The notes under the pieces: generated by a model
Databases searched by the model: none
Seen by the model: only the letters and a program-made list of their open reading frames with translations
Told to the model about the DNA's origin: nothing
From: Elusimicrobiota bacterium
Lineage (GTDB): Bacteria; Elusimicrobiota; Endomicrobiia; Endomicrobiales; Endomicrobiaceae
Reading direction: 5' to 3'
Length of the DNA: 64,000 nucleotides
Assembly (NCBI GenBank): GCA_017525905.1
Contig: JAFXSD010000076.1
Coordinates: forward strand, 1 to 64,000
In this document: positions 8,763 to 17,824 of the stretch, piece by piece
Position numbering within the stretch: position 1 is the stretch's first letter
How the letters are laid out: every line of letters starts with the position of its first letter
Translations under genes and position numbers: made by a program

Positions 8763-9172
8763 TCTATAACAACCTTTTTTCTGTTTTCTTTCTTTTCCGA
8801 GTTCATTTTCTTTTGTTCTAATATTTTTTCTTTTGCTCTTTTACTTCTTTTTCTTTTTTGTCGTCTTATTTTTTCTATTTCTTTTTGTTTTTTGCTTTTT
8901 TCGCCCAACAATCTGTTTTCAACTTCTTCCGCCAACATTTTTCTTGCATAGTATCTGTTTAAAAGTTGTGTCCTTGCTTTTTGACATTTTATTTCTATGT
9001 TTAAAGGAAGATATTTCAAATATACGCAAGTTGAAACTTTATTTACATTTTGGCCGCCGTTTCCCGACGAGTGAATAAATTTTTCGACAATATCGCTTTC
9101 TTTAATATTTAATTTTATAAATCTGTCTTCAAGTTCTTTTTGTTTTGATATTGTTATACCGAAATTTATCAT
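8759..9172 (-). CDS. Class I release-factor-like (GGQ) protein, probable ribosome rescue
   Basis: The 137-residue protein carries the peptidyl-tRNA hydrolysis motif SSGNGGQNVNKVST at about residues 34-47. A CQKARTQLLNRYYAR segment and a long Lys/Arg/Glu-rich C-terminal helix follow. There is no codon-recognition domain, so it is not prfA or prfB. The layout matches small GGQ proteins such as ArfB/YaeJ or the MTRFR/C12orf65 type, which release stalled peptides. The basic tail would sit in the mRNA channel or on the ribosome. It overlaps nadE and the HAD gene by four bases each. The exact subfamily is not certain. Confidence 0.85.
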   Translation of the reverse strand: MINFGITISKQKELEDRFIKLNIKESDIVEKFIHSSGNGGQNVNKVSTCVYLKYLPLNIEIKCQKARTQLLNRYYARKMLAEEVENRLLGEKSKKQKEIEKIRRQKRKRSKRAKEKILEQKKMNSEKKENRKKVVIE

Positions 9173-9789
9173 ATTTCTATTCCGAAAGATTTCAAATCAT
9201 GTTTTAACTTTGTTATATCTTTAAAGGAAAAAGCTTGTATTCCCATAGTCTTAGCCGCAGAAATATTTTCTTCGTTATCGTCCGTAAAAAACATGTTATG
9301 CGGCTCAATATTATGATATTTTAAAACTTTTTCGTATATTTCAGCATCCGGTTTTCTTGCATTCATAAGATAAGATAAATGCAATTTTTTAAATTTTAAA
9401 AACAAACTCGAATATTTTTGATATAAAAAATTGAAATGCAAATCGTTGGTGTTCGATAACATTGCAAGTTCATATTTGTCTGATAATGAAATTATTAAAT
9501 CTATAACTTCCCTGATAGGTGTAAAAATATCGTTCCAAATGTCGGAAAATTTTTCGAAAGACAAATTTTTTATATCTAATATTTTTATTATTTCTTTATA
9601 AAAATCGGAAGAAGAGATTAAACCTTTTTCGTATTTAACGAACAAATCTTCGTTTTCAAACATAAAAGTTTCCATATTATCAAACAAAGATTTTTTAGGT
9701 GAATATTTCGATAAAGAATTTGATATTATGTTTACGTCGTAATCAAAAACTACTTTTCCTAAATCGAAGACAATAAGTTTTTTGCACAT
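9169..9789 (-). CDS. HAD-superfamily hydrolase, YihX-like
   Basis: The 206-residue protein has the first HAD motif as FDLGKVVFDYD (nucleophile Asp about residue 9), the AMLSNTND motif II region, a lysine in NARKPDAEIYEKVL, and FTDDNEENISAAKTMG as motif IV. This matches the subfamily of alpha-D-glucose-1-phosphate phosphatase YihX and related small phosphatases, but the substrate cannot be read from sequence. It sits 30 bases after the sugar ABC permease and overlaps the release-factor-like gene. It might act on a phosphosugar linked to that importer (inference). Confidence 0.83.
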   Translation of the reverse strand: MCKKLIVFDLGKVVFDYDVNIISNSLSKYSPKKSLFDNMETFMFENEDLFVKYEKGLISSSDFYKEIIKILDIKNLSFEKFSDIWNDIFTPIREVIDLIISLSDKYELAMLSNTNDLHFNFLYQKYSSLFLKFKKLHLSYLMNARKPDAEIYEKVLKYHNIEPHNMFFTDDNEENISAAKTMGIQAFSFKDITKLKHDLKSFGIEI

Positions 9790-9819
9790 AAAACCCCGAA
9801 ATATTCGGAAGAAAAAATT

Positions 9820-10659
9820 TTATCCCTTTACGGCGCCGGCAGCAATACCTTTAACGATATGCTTTTGCATAAGAAGATAAATTATTACTATAGGAACGGT
9901 AGCAATTGTAAGTCCTGCCATTAAAAGAGGATAATCCGTCATATGTGTTCCCTGGAACACCATCAAACCTCTCTGTATAGGCATTTTTGAAGGATCTTGC
10001 AAAACAACTAAAGCTAACAAAAACTCATTCCAAATATTTAAACATTGAATAATTACAAGTGTTGCAACGGCCGGTTTAGCAAGAGGAAGTGCTATTCTCC
10101 AATATATACCGAACCTAGAACAACCGTCTATTAATGCAGCTTCTTCAATTTCTCTCGGTAAATCTTCAAAGAAAGCTTTTAACAAGAACAATCCGAAAGC
10201 GATACCGCCGCTTATATAACATAATAAAAGACCTGTTCTTGTATCCAACAAATGCAAACTCTTAAGTAAAAGATACAAAGGAACAAATGCACCCGGTATA
10301 GGTATCAACAATGTTGATATAAGCAAATAAAACAAAACAGTTTTTCCCCAGAATTCAAGTCTTGCAAACGCATAAGCTGCCATGGATGTTACAAGTACTA
10401 TTGCGGAAACACCGACAACGGTATAAATAAGACTGTTTAAGAAATACATACCGAATTTAGCTTTTAACAATGCTTCGGTATAATTACTCCATTGCCAAGT
10501 CTCGGGAAACAATGTAATACTTTTAAAAATTTCTTCGTTTGTTTTTAACGAAGAAGATAACATCCAAAACACAGGGAACACACAAGTAACGGCAACAGCT
10601 ATCAAAATAAGATGCGTAATTATGTCTACTATTTTCTTTTTTGCTTTAAATGAGTTCAT
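9820..10659 (-). CDS. Sugar ABC transporter permease, MalG/CUT1 type
   Basis: The 279-residue inner-membrane permease has about six helices. The cytoplasmic EAA loop EEAALIDGCSRFGIYWRIALPLAKP (shown as EEAALIDGCS ... IALPLAKP) couples to the ATPase. An N-terminal CVFPVFWMLSSSLKTNEEIF stretch is typical of CUT1 MalG-type subunits. It pairs with the MalF-type permease 15 bases upstream. No ATP-binding gene is nearby, so a shared MsmK-like ATPase elsewhere is likely. The substrate is unknown. Confidence 0.92.
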   Translation of the reverse strand: MNSFKAKKKIVDIITHLILIAVAVTCVFPVFWMLSSSLKTNEEIFKSITLFPETWQWSNYTEALLKAKFGMYFLNSLIYTVVGVSAIVLVTSMAAYAFARLEFWGKTVLFYLLISTLLIPIPGAFVPLYLLLKSLHLLDTRTGLLLCYISGGIAFGLFLLKAFFEDLPREIEEAALIDGCSRFGIYWRIALPLAKPAVATLVIIQCLNIWNEFLLALVVLQDPSKMPIQRGLMVFQGTHMTDYPLLMAGLTIATVPIVIIYLLMQKHIVKGIAAGAVKG

Positions 10660-10674
10660 TTTATTTTCCTATTT

Positions 10675-11559
10675 TTACTTATTAAATTTTTTACTTGCAT
10701 AAAGCTGAGCTATACTTGCTATTAATAAAACCAAACCGAATATTACGGCCATAGCCGTAGAATATCCGAATTCTCCGTTATTCATAAACTGATAAATTTT
10801 CGTTATAGGAACATCGGTATGACCGGCAGGACCGCCTTGTGTCATAGAATAAATCAAATCAAATATCTGCATAGCACCCAAGATAGTTAATATTGTTACC
10901 ATTGTGAAAACAGGTATCATGGACGGAACGGTAATGTGTCTAAACTGTTGCCACTTATCTGCACCGTCAACTTCTGCCGCTTCGTACAATTCGTTGGGAA
11001 TAGTTTGAAGACCTGCAAGAAGTATTATAAAACCATAACCGAAACCTTTCCACATATGAACTACCGCAACGGAAGACAATGCTGTTTTTATTTCGGAAAG
11101 CCATGCAAAATCTTTAAAGCTTTCAAAACCCATTGAAACAAGCCAAGTATTTAAAATACCAAAATTTCCGTCGTACATAAATTTCCATATTAAACCTACG
11201 ACTATACCTGACAATACGGGAGGTAAAAAGAAAATAACTCTGTAAACGTTTTCACCTTTTATTTGTCTGTTAACCAATATTGCCAAAAGGAGCGCTAAAC
11301 CGTTCTGCAATGTTAAACATAAAATAGTAATATAAGCGGCATTCCACATTGATTTCCAGTAAGCCGGATTATTGAATATAATATGTTTATATTGAGCCAA
11401 ACCTACGAAAACCATGTTTTTATCTATACCGTTCCACTGATAAAAACTCAGTTGAAGAGTTCTTAGCAAAGGATACAAATTAAAAACCAAAAACAACACC
11501 AATGCCGGTAAAATAAACAGCATATTGAATGTTTTTTCTTTTGGGGATGCATTCATCAT
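10675..11559 (-). CDS. Sugar ABC transporter permease, MalF/CUT1 type
   Basis: The 294-residue permease has six predicted helices. The EAA motif ELYEAAEVDGADKWQQF sits at about residue 190, followed by ITVPSMIPVFTMVT. The N-terminal segment FILPALVLFLVFNLYPLLRT is typical of UgpA/MalF-like subunits of oligosaccharide or glycoside importers. It overlaps the substrate-binding protein stop by four bases. It forms the membrane channel with the downstream MalG-type protein. Confidence 0.92.
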   Translation of the reverse strand: MMNASPKEKTFNMLFILPALVLFLVFNLYPLLRTLQLSFYQWNGIDKNMVFVGLAQYKHIIFNNPAYWKSMWNAAYITILCLTLQNGLALLLAILVNRQIKGENVYRVIFFLPPVLSGIVVGLIWKFMYDGNFGILNTWLVSMGFESFKDFAWLSEIKTALSSVAVVHMWKGFGYGFIILLAGLQTIPNELYEAAEVDGADKWQQFRHITVPSMIPVFTMVTILTILGAMQIFDLIYSMTQGGPAGHTDVPITKIYQFMNNGEFGYSTAMAVIFGLVLLIASIAQLYASKKFNK

Positions 11560-12851
11560 TTTTGCACCTTCATTTGTCTTATTTTTTCTTCCTGAACTTC
11601 TCTTACTGCTCTTTCCGGATCTTTTTCACCGATTATTACAGACTGTAAATTAATGTTTATATAATTTGTTACCTGCCATGCTTCCAATTTAGGCAGATTT
11701 TCAAATGTTTTATCTATACTCTTGGAAAATTCCTGTAATATTTCAGGTAAATCGTCAGCACTGTCTTTATTTGACGGAATGTTTAATGTTTCCTTTGCCA
11801 AATAAGCTTGTTGATCTTTTTGCGTGAACCATTTTAAGAAAGCAATTGCTTTATCTTTTCTCGGAGATTCAGCATTTACAAACATTGAAGATCCGTCTCC
11901 TCCAAATACCAATAAAGGATATTTTGCATCCGGTAAAGAAGGCGGATACATTATTCCGTAATTCAATGCCGAATTCATGGATTTATAAACATTTACTCCC
12001 CAAGAACCGTTAAATGTCATTGCTGCTCTGCCTGTTGCAAATGTTCTTTCGGCATCTTTGTTTACCATTGTAACAATACCGGAAGCAAACATTTTGTTAT
12101 CTTTCATTTCTTCAAACAACTTAAATATTTTCAACCATCTTTCATCATTATAAGGAATTTTGCCGTCGATAGTATCTATTATTCCCTGTTTACCGAATAA
12201 AGACCACTGATAAGAAGAAGCAAAAGCACCTATAAGCCAAGCTTCACCGAAACCGCTTACGAAAGGTTGAATTCCGGCTTCTCTTAATTTCTTACCGGCT
12301 TCTATAAATTCAGGCCATGTTTTAGGCGGATTTTCAGGATCGAGACCTGCTTGTTTAAATAAATCTTTATTGTAATAAATCATTAAAGAGCTTACATCCA
12401 AAGGAACTCCGTAAATACCCGGTTTTACACCCCATTCATTATTTTCCTCAAAAGAGTTTGCTATTAAAGATTTTTCAAAGAAAACATCTTTCCAACCGGT
12501 ATTCATTTCGTCGGTCAAATCCGCGATATAACCTGCATTAATATATGATGCCAATTCTTTCTTGTCACTTTGAGGATTGTAAATATCCGGTAATAAATGT
12601 CCGCTTGCCGCTGCGGTTATCTTATTTTTATATACATCGGTAGGAGCATATGTTTCAAAAACTACTTTTACACCTGTTTGATCATAATAATCCTTTGCTA
12701 ATTTTTCAAAAGCTTCCTGTCTGTCTGTCATCCAATGCCAAATTTTAACTGCATCTTCGTTTTTACTGCTACCCGAGCATCCTGCAATCATAAATATTGC
12801 CAAGCATAAACAAAAAGATTGCAGAGCAATAAGAATATTTCTCTTAGACAT
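11556..12851 (-). CDS. Sugar ABC transporter substrate-binding lipoprotein
   Basis: The 431-residue extracytoplasmic binding protein has a lipoprotein signal (FCLCLAIFMIAGCSGSSK, lipobox cysteine about residue 25). The MBP-type (family 1) fold is indicated by VKIWHWMTDRQEAFEKLAKD, GVPLDVSSLMIYYNKDLFKQ and the FTQKDQQAYLAKE C-lobe. The start has a strong GGGGGAGAAAGG site. It is the first gene of the importer operon, with a promoter at 12904-12933. The ligand cannot be named from the sequence; neighbouring genes do not encode a glycosidase. Confidence 0.92.
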   Translation of the reverse strand: MSKRNILIALQSFCLCLAIFMIAGCSGSSKNEDAVKIWHWMTDRQEAFEKLAKDYYDQTGVKVVFETYAPTDVYKNKITAAASGHLLPDIYNPQSDKKELASYINAGYIADLTDEMNTGWKDVFFEKSLIANSFEENNEWGVKPGIYGVPLDVSSLMIYYNKDLFKQAGLDPENPPKTWPEFIEAGKKLREAGIQPFVSGFGEAWLIGAFASSYQWSLFGKQGIIDTIDGKIPYNDERWLKIFKLFEEMKDNKMFASGIVTMVNKDAERTFATGRAAMTFNGSWGVNVYKSMNSALNYGIMYPPSLPDAKYPLLVFGGDGSSMFVNAESPRKDKAIAFLKWFTQKDQQAYLAKETLNIPSNKDSADDLPEILQEFSKSIDKTFENLPKLEAWQVTNYININLQSVIIGEKDPERAVREVQEEKIRQMKVQK

Positions 12852-12903
12852 TTACCTTTCTCCCCCATATAAATATGTTTTTGATTTATAATTTATCCGT
12901 TGT

Positions 12904-12933
12904 ATTTTATCAAATTTTATAAAATATAGTCAA
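12904..12933 (-). promoter_or_regulatory. Promoter of the sugar ABC importer operon
   Basis: On the minus strand TTGACT (12928-12933) and TAAAAT (12904-12909) are separated by 18 bases, about 50 bases before the binding-protein start codon. Confidence 0.55.
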
Positions 12934-12988
12934 TTATAAAAAATTTACAAAGTAATTTCTCAACCGAACGGCTTAATACACCCGATAT

Positions 12989-13019
12989 TTGAACAGTTTT
13001 AAGTAAAATTTTGTATAAT
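12989..13019 (+). promoter_or_regulatory. Promoter of hydF
   Basis: A perfect TATAAT lies at 13014-13019. The best upstream match is TTGAAC at 12989-12994, with a long 19-base spacer. The site is about 50 bases before hydF and diverges from the importer promoter. Confidence 0.45.
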
Positions 13020-13069
13020 ATTCGTCATAATAAAAGAAATTCTATCAAAATAAAAAAGACGGTATATAA

Positions 13070-14299
13070 ATGGAAAACATTATTGAATTAAACACTCCGA
13101 AATCTTTAAGGTTGCATATAGGTTTTTTCGGAAGAACAAATGTAGGAAAATCAACATTGGTTAATTATATTTCCGGCCAAGAAACTTCAATAGTATCTTC
13201 CGTGGCGGGAACAACAACCGATTCCGTTTACAAAAGTATGGAACTTTCCCCTTTGGGACCCGTAACACTTATAGATACCGCCGGAATAGATGATTCTTCG
13301 AATCTTTCAAAAGAAAGAATTTCAAGAACAACAAGAGTATTTAATTTAACCGATGTCGCAATTATAGTCCTCGAGGCAAATGTATGGACAGATTTCGAAC
13401 AAAAAATAACGGAACAACTTAACACAAAAAAAACACCTTTTTTGTTCGTTATAAATAATTATAAAGAAGAATCTTTATCAGCAAATTTCCTGAAACATTT
13501 TTCACAATATAAATTTATTGAAACTCAATTATTGCAAGAAAAAACACACAGAGAAAAATTTTTGTCCGACTTAAAGCAAAATTTATTATCAATAATACCC
13601 GAAGATGTTTTAAATTTACAACCTCTTACTCAAAACATTATAAAACAATTTCAAACCGTAGTACTTGTCGTTCCTTTGGATCTGGGTGCTCCCAAAGGAA
13701 GACTTATTTTGCCGCAGGTTCAAATGATAAGAGCATGTCTTGATACAAATGCAATTGTTATAATAACAAAAGAAACTGAACTTAAACAAACACTGGAAAG
13801 ATTAAAAGACAAGCCTGATATTGTAATTTGTGACAGCCAGGTCGTAAAAACAGTTTTGAACATTATTCCCAAAGATATATTGTTTACAACTTTTTCCATA
13901 ATATTTTCGGCAAACAAATCGGATTTTAAGACTATGCTTGAAGGTATAAAGGCAATAAAGAACTTAAAACCAGAAAACAAAATTCTCATAGCCGAAGCAT
14001 GCAGTCATCATGCAAGTAAAGATGATATAGGCAGAGTTAAAATTCCCAAACTGTTAAGCAAATATTTGGGATTCGAAATAAAATTTGATGTTTCCTCGGG
14101 AATAGACTATCCCGTAAACTTAGAACAATATTCTTTAATTATACATTGCGGCGGATGTATGATTAACAAAAAACAAATGATATCAAGATTAAACTTTGCC
14201 GCAGAAAAGAATATACCTATAACAAACTACGGTATGGTAATATCTTTTGTGAATAATACTTTGGACAGAGTAACAGAACCTTTTATACAAAAAAATTAA
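13070..14299 (+). CDS. hydF: [FeFe]-hydrogenase maturation GTPase HydF
   Basis: This 409-residue scaffold GTPase carries the precursor of the hydrogenase di-iron site before transfer to HydA. The N-terminal Era-like GTPase domain has P-loop GRTNVGKST (about residues 21-29) and DTAGIDD. The C-terminal cluster domain has CSHH (about 311) and CGGC (about 360), the iron-sulfur ligand pattern of HydF. The partners hydE, hydG and hydA are not in the window. It points to hydrogen metabolism and an anaerobic lifestyle. The gene is monocistronic, between its own promoter and a convergent terminator. Confidence 0.95.
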   Translation: MENIIELNTPKSLRLHIGFFGRTNVGKSTLVNYISGQETSIVSSVAGTTTDSVYKSMELSPLGPVTLIDTAGIDDSSNLSKERISRTTRVFNLTDVAIIVLEANVWTDFEQKITEQLNTKKTPFLFVINNYKEESLSANFLKHFSQYKFIETQLLQEKTHREKFLSDLKQNLLSIIPEDVLNLQPLTQNIIKQFQTVVLVVPLDLGAPKGRLILPQVQMIRACLDTNAIVIITKETELKQTLERLKDKPDIVICDSQVVKTVLNIIPKDILFTTFSIIFSANKSDFKTMLEGIKAIKNLKPENKILIAEACSHHASKDDIGRVKIPKLLSKYLGFEIKFDVSSGIDYPVNLEQYSLIIHCGGCMINKKQMISRLNFAAEKNIPITNYGMVISFVNNTLDRVTEPFIQKN

Positions 14300-14300
14300 A

Positions 14301-14331
14301 TCGGCTTGAATATAAAAATATTACAAGCCGA
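14301..14331. terminator. Bidirectional terminator between hydF and the outer-membrane gene
   Basis: TCGGCTTG-AATAT-AAAA-ATATT-A-CAAGCCGA forms a long near-perfect hairpin just after the hydF stop. On the minus strand it is followed by a T-rich run, so it best fits the convergent gene at 14367-14915 and probably serves both. Confidence 0.75.
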
Positions 14332-14366
14332 CTTAACAGAATTTCTATAAAACTTTTCTTTCTTAA

Positions 14367-14915
14367 CTAATTAAAATAAAATCTTACACCCGCTTGAGGT
14401 AACCAATCAGCAAATATTCCGAAATCTCCCATATTGTCTCCGCCGTCGGGATTTACCGAGATATAGCGAATACCCATTTCGGTAAGTAACGACAAGCATG
14501 GAAGTACAAAAAATTCAGCACCTACACCGCCATGAATACCAAATACAGTGCAGTCAACATCATCACCGTGAGCTCCCGCATCTTTCAAAGTGTAGCTGCC
14601 GAAATTGATACCTGCCAACCAATAAACATTTAATTTTTTATATATCAAGATGTTACCTATCATGTTTGCATCCACCAAAATTCTTGTGTTTACATCTCCG
14701 GTACCGAAACCGAACCTGACATCTATACCTAAATCGTCACTGAACCAAAATCTTCCGGCAACCTGATCGATATTAACATTTCCGCCGGTATTTAAAGTTG
14801 CTTTGGAATATCCTATACCAAACTTACCGGCTGCCTCTGAATTTGATTTTGCCGCAGCAAAAGCTCCCCCGACAAACAACAACATTGACAACATAACAAC
14901 GGACAACTTCTTCAT
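14367..14915 (-). CDS. Outer-membrane beta-barrel protein (unknown function)
   Basis: The 182-residue protein has a clear Sec signal peptide (MKKLSVVMLSMLLFVGGAFA, cleavage about residue 20-21). Alternating amphipathic strands rich in Gly, Tyr and Phe follow, and the C-terminus ends in aromatic AGVRFYFN, typical of small outer-membrane barrels recognised by the BAM machinery. I do not recognise a specific family; it resembles OmpW/OmpX-like 8-strand porin-like proteins in size. It is a single gene between terminators. Its presence supports a diderm envelope. Confidence 0.7.
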   Translation of the reverse strand: MKKLSVVMLSMLLFVGGAFAAAKSNSEAAGKFGIGYSKATLNTGGNVNIDQVAGRFWFSDDLGIDVRFGFGTGDVNTRILVDANMIGNILIYKKLNVYWLAGINFGSYTLKDAGAHGDDVDCTVFGIHGGVGAEFFVLPCLSLLTEMGIRYISVNPDGGDNMGDFGIFADWLPQAGVRFYFN

Positions 14916-14972
14916 TTACTAAACTCCTCCTTTGTTTTTAATTTTTAACATTTTATAAATATATAAAATTTT

Positions 14973-16964
14973 TTACAACAAATCACTCGGATCAAGTTCT
15001 ATATTGATAAATGTTTCCGACGGTAACCTTAAAGATGAAGATGTTTGTTCCAAAATTTCTTTTAAATGTTTTCTGTCACCTTTTAATATTATTTGCCATC
15101 TGTAAGTTCCGTTTAATTTTGAAATATATGACTGTGCCGGCCCCAATAAAGCTACGGGATAATTTAATTTGTTAATTTGTTCTTCAATAAATTTATAAAC
15201 CGTTTCGGTAAATTCCAACGATTTTTTATTATCTTTGTTTCTTACCGTTATTTTTGCAATATTACAAAACGGCGGATAAGACAAGTCTTTTCTGAATTCT
15301 ATTTCCTGCTTATAAAAATCTTTATAATTATATTGTTTTGCAAATTCCAAAGCATAGTTTTCCGGATGTTTTGTTTGAACCAAAACTTTACCTTTTATTT
15401 CGGCTCTTCCGCACCTGCCCGCAACCTGAGTAATAAGCTGAAAAGTTCTCTCGGAAGAACGAAAATCCGGCAAATATAAAGATGTGTCCGCATCCACAAC
15501 ACAAACCAAAGATACTCTCGGAAAATCAAAACCTTTGGTTACCATTTGTGTTCCCAAAAGTATTGAATAATCTTCGTTTTTTATTCCTTCATATACTTCG
15601 GTATAAACTTGTTTCGACGTTGCGGTATCTCTGTCCAACCTGAAAATTTTTGTATGCGGAAACAAATTTTTTAAGTCTTCTTCCACTCTTTGGGTTGCGA
15701 CACCTATTACCTTATATTCCTGATTTGCACAATTAGGACATTTTAAAGGAAACTTTAACTGTTTACCGCAATAGTGACATTCAAGCCTTTCCGGATATTT
15801 GTGATACACCATTGCAACCGAACAGTGCGGACATTGAATAACCGTGGAACATTTTTTACATATTATAGACGGAGAAAACCCTCTCCTGTTTAAAAATATT
15901 ATTATCTGTTCTCTTCTTGCCAAAGCTCTTTTTATTGCTTGAAGCATGGGCTTTGAAAAAACGGAAACCATTGTTTTCACATTTTTTAAAGAAATCATTT
16001 TTATTTGAGGCATTTCTTTTTCATCTATTCTGTAAGGCATCTCAAGTAATTTGTATTTCTTCTCCGTTGCACCGTAATAAGTCTCTATCGAAGGTGTTGC
16101 CGAACCGAATACAGTAACTGCGGAATTATATTTTGCCCGCCAAAGTGCAATTTCTTTTGTGTCGTAAGACGGTTTGTTATTTTGTTTATATGTGTTTTCG
16201 TGTTCTTCGTCTATTATTATAAGTCCCAAATTTGTAAAAGGTAAAAATATTGCCGATCTTGCACCCACAACTATTTTGGTTTCTCCCTGTTGTATCGAAT
16301 TAAAGATTTTATATTTTTGTATTGTGGTTACTCCGCTGTGCCACAAAGCAACGATATTACCGAATCTTTTATTTAATATTGAAATAAATTGAGGTGTAAG
16401 GGATATTTCCGGCAACAAGAATATTGCGGATTTGTTGTTGTCTATAGCGGTTTGAATACTTCTTAAATATACTTCGGTTTTCCCCGAACCTGTAACCCCG
16501 TGTATCAAAAAATTTTCATTGATATTGTTTTTTAAAGCATTTTCTATTTGTTCTATTGCTTTTTTTTGATATTTGGTCATATCAAAACTTGGCTTATCCG
16601 TTTTGATTTTTATTTTTTTATTCTTTGTTGCCTTTTTAGGAACTTTTAAAGATATCGGAACTATTGTTGCCATAGCTTCGCCGACAGAGCACAAATATGT
16701 TTCGGAAAGCCATTTTGCAAGTTTAACAACTTCATCGGTAAGAATTTTTATATCGTCTATAACGGATATTACATCTTTCAATTTTATATCTTTTGTTAAT
16801 TCATAATTTTCTGTTACGGATATAACATATCCGTCGAGAGTTCTTTTTCCGAAAGGAACAGTAACTCTTTTATACTTTAACTGTTTATTATTTAATTCTT
16901 CGGGAATCGAGTAATAAAAGGATTTATTTAACGGAACAGGTAAAACAACTTCTGCAACTTTCAT
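14973..16964 (-). CDS. priA: Primosomal helicase PriA
   Basis: The 663-residue replication-restart helicase has an N-terminal DNA-binding domain, a Walker A loop HGVTGSGKTEVY (about residues 153-164) and the DEEH box (about 251). Cysteine pairs for two zinc sites (CKKCSTVIQCPHC and CHYCGKQLKFPLKCPNC) fall at about residues 365-415. QVAGRCGRAEIKGKV is motif VI. Length is slightly below the usual 730, mainly at the N-terminus. It lies three bases after the uracil-DNA glycosylase and ends the gmk-rpoZ-coaC-coaB-udg-priA run. Confidence 0.96.
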   Translation of the reverse strand: MKVAEVVLPVPLNKSFYYSIPEELNNKQLKYKRVTVPFGKRTLDGYVISVTENYELTKDIKLKDVISVIDDIKILTDEVVKLAKWLSETYLCSVGEAMATIVPISLKVPKKATKNKKIKIKTDKPSFDMTKYQKKAIEQIENALKNNINENFLIHGVTGSGKTEVYLRSIQTAIDNNKSAIFLLPEISLTPQFISILNKRFGNIVALWHSGVTTIQKYKIFNSIQQGETKIVVGARSAIFLPFTNLGLIIIDEEHENTYKQNNKPSYDTKEIALWRAKYNSAVTVFGSATPSIETYYGATEKKYKLLEMPYRIDEKEMPQIKMISLKNVKTMVSVFSKPMLQAIKRALARREQIIIFLNRRGFSPSIICKKCSTVIQCPHCSVAMVYHKYPERLECHYCGKQLKFPLKCPNCANQEYKVIGVATQRVEEDLKNLFPHTKIFRLDRDTATSKQVYTEVYEGIKNEDYSILLGTQMVTKGFDFPRVSLVCVVDADTSLYLPDFRSSERTFQLITQVAGRCGRAEIKGKVLVQTKHPENYALEFAKQYNYKDFYKQEIEFRKDLSYPPFCNIAKITVRNKDNKKSLEFTETVYKFIEEQINKLNYPVALLGPAQSYISKLNGTYRWQIILKGDRKHLKEILEQTSSSLRLPSETFINIELDPSDLL

Positions 16965-16966
16965 TT

Positions 16967-17824
16967 TTAACCTTTTTTATTAACTAATGCCATTACTTTT
17001 TGCATATCGTGCCAAACATCTCTTTTAAGTTTAGGGTTTCTTAACAATGCGGCAGGATGATATGTAGGCATTAAAGGTATTCCGTTATATTTGGTAAAAT
17101 TTCCTCTTAAATTACTTATAACATCATCGGTTTTAAGCAATGCTCTGGTTGATGAAGCACCCAATGTTACAATAACTTTAGGAGAAATTATTTTTATTTG
17201 TTCATCCAAATAAGGTTGACAAGTTTGCATTTCCTCGGGAGTAGGAGGTCTGTCATTTCCTTTAAGTTCCGGGTTTTCGGGATTTTTCATAGGATGACAT
17301 TTAACTATATTGGCAATATAAACGGTTTCTCTTTTATAACCCATGGCTTCTATAATTTTTGTTAACAAATCGCCGGCTCTTCCTATAAAAGGTTGCCCTT
17401 CATGATCTTCTTGAAAACCGGGACCTTCTCCGACAAACATAATGTTTGCATACGGATCTCCGCTGCCGCAAACCGCATTTAATCTGTGTTTACCGAGTTC
17501 ACATTTTTTACATGCGGAAATTTTATTTTTTAAATCTTCCAACTTTTGTTCGGCATTTTTAGTTTGTATATTCTTTTTAAGTACGGGCTTTTGTTTTATA
17601 TCATTTTTCATTTGAACAACTTCTTTTTTTATATTTTTTTCATCTTCTTTTTTTGGTGCTTCCTGCGTTTTTGCAGGTACGGATTTTGCTGCAAAAGTTT
17701 TTATTTCGGAAACTTGTAATTGCATTGATTTATCCAATACAAGTTCATCTTCACCCCAATTTTTATATTCATCTATTGCGGTTCTAACAAGTCTTAAGAG
17801 TTTTAAGTAATCCGATTGCTTCAT
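16967..17824 (-). CDS. Uracil-DNA glycosylase, family 4 (iron-sulfur)
   Basis: The 285-residue base-excision enzyme removes uracil from DNA. An N-terminal Lys/Glu-rich linker of about 95 residues precedes the catalytic domain. This domain starts with CKKCELGKHRL (about 103), has GEGPGFQEDHEGQPFIGRAG (about 130-149) and IVKCHPMKNP. The four cluster cysteines are CKKC, KCHPM and MQTCQPYL. The N-terminal helix SDYLKLLRLVRTAIDEYKNW is a frequent extension in this family. Its start overlaps coaB by 41 bases. Confidence 0.92.
   Translation of the reverse strand: MKQSDYLKLLRLVRTAIDEYKNWGEDELVLDKSMQLQVSEIKTFAAKSVPAKTQEAPKKEDEKNIKKEVVQMKNDIKQKPVLKKNIQTKNAEQKLEDLKNKISACKKCELGKHRLNAVCGSGDPYANIMFVGEGPGFQEDHEGQPFIGRAGDLLTKIIEAMGYKRETVYIANIVKCHPMKNPENPELKGNDRPPTPEEMQTCQPYLDEQIKIISPKVIVTLGASSTRALLKTDDVISNLRGNFTKYNGIPLMPTYHPAALLRNPKLKRDVWHDMQKVMALVNKKG

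Noticed and set aside
9788-9815. Hairpin CCGAA-TAT-TTCGG as a terminator between the permease and the HAD gene
   Set aside because: Only five base pairs with four T residues, immediately before a start codon; too weak and likely read through.
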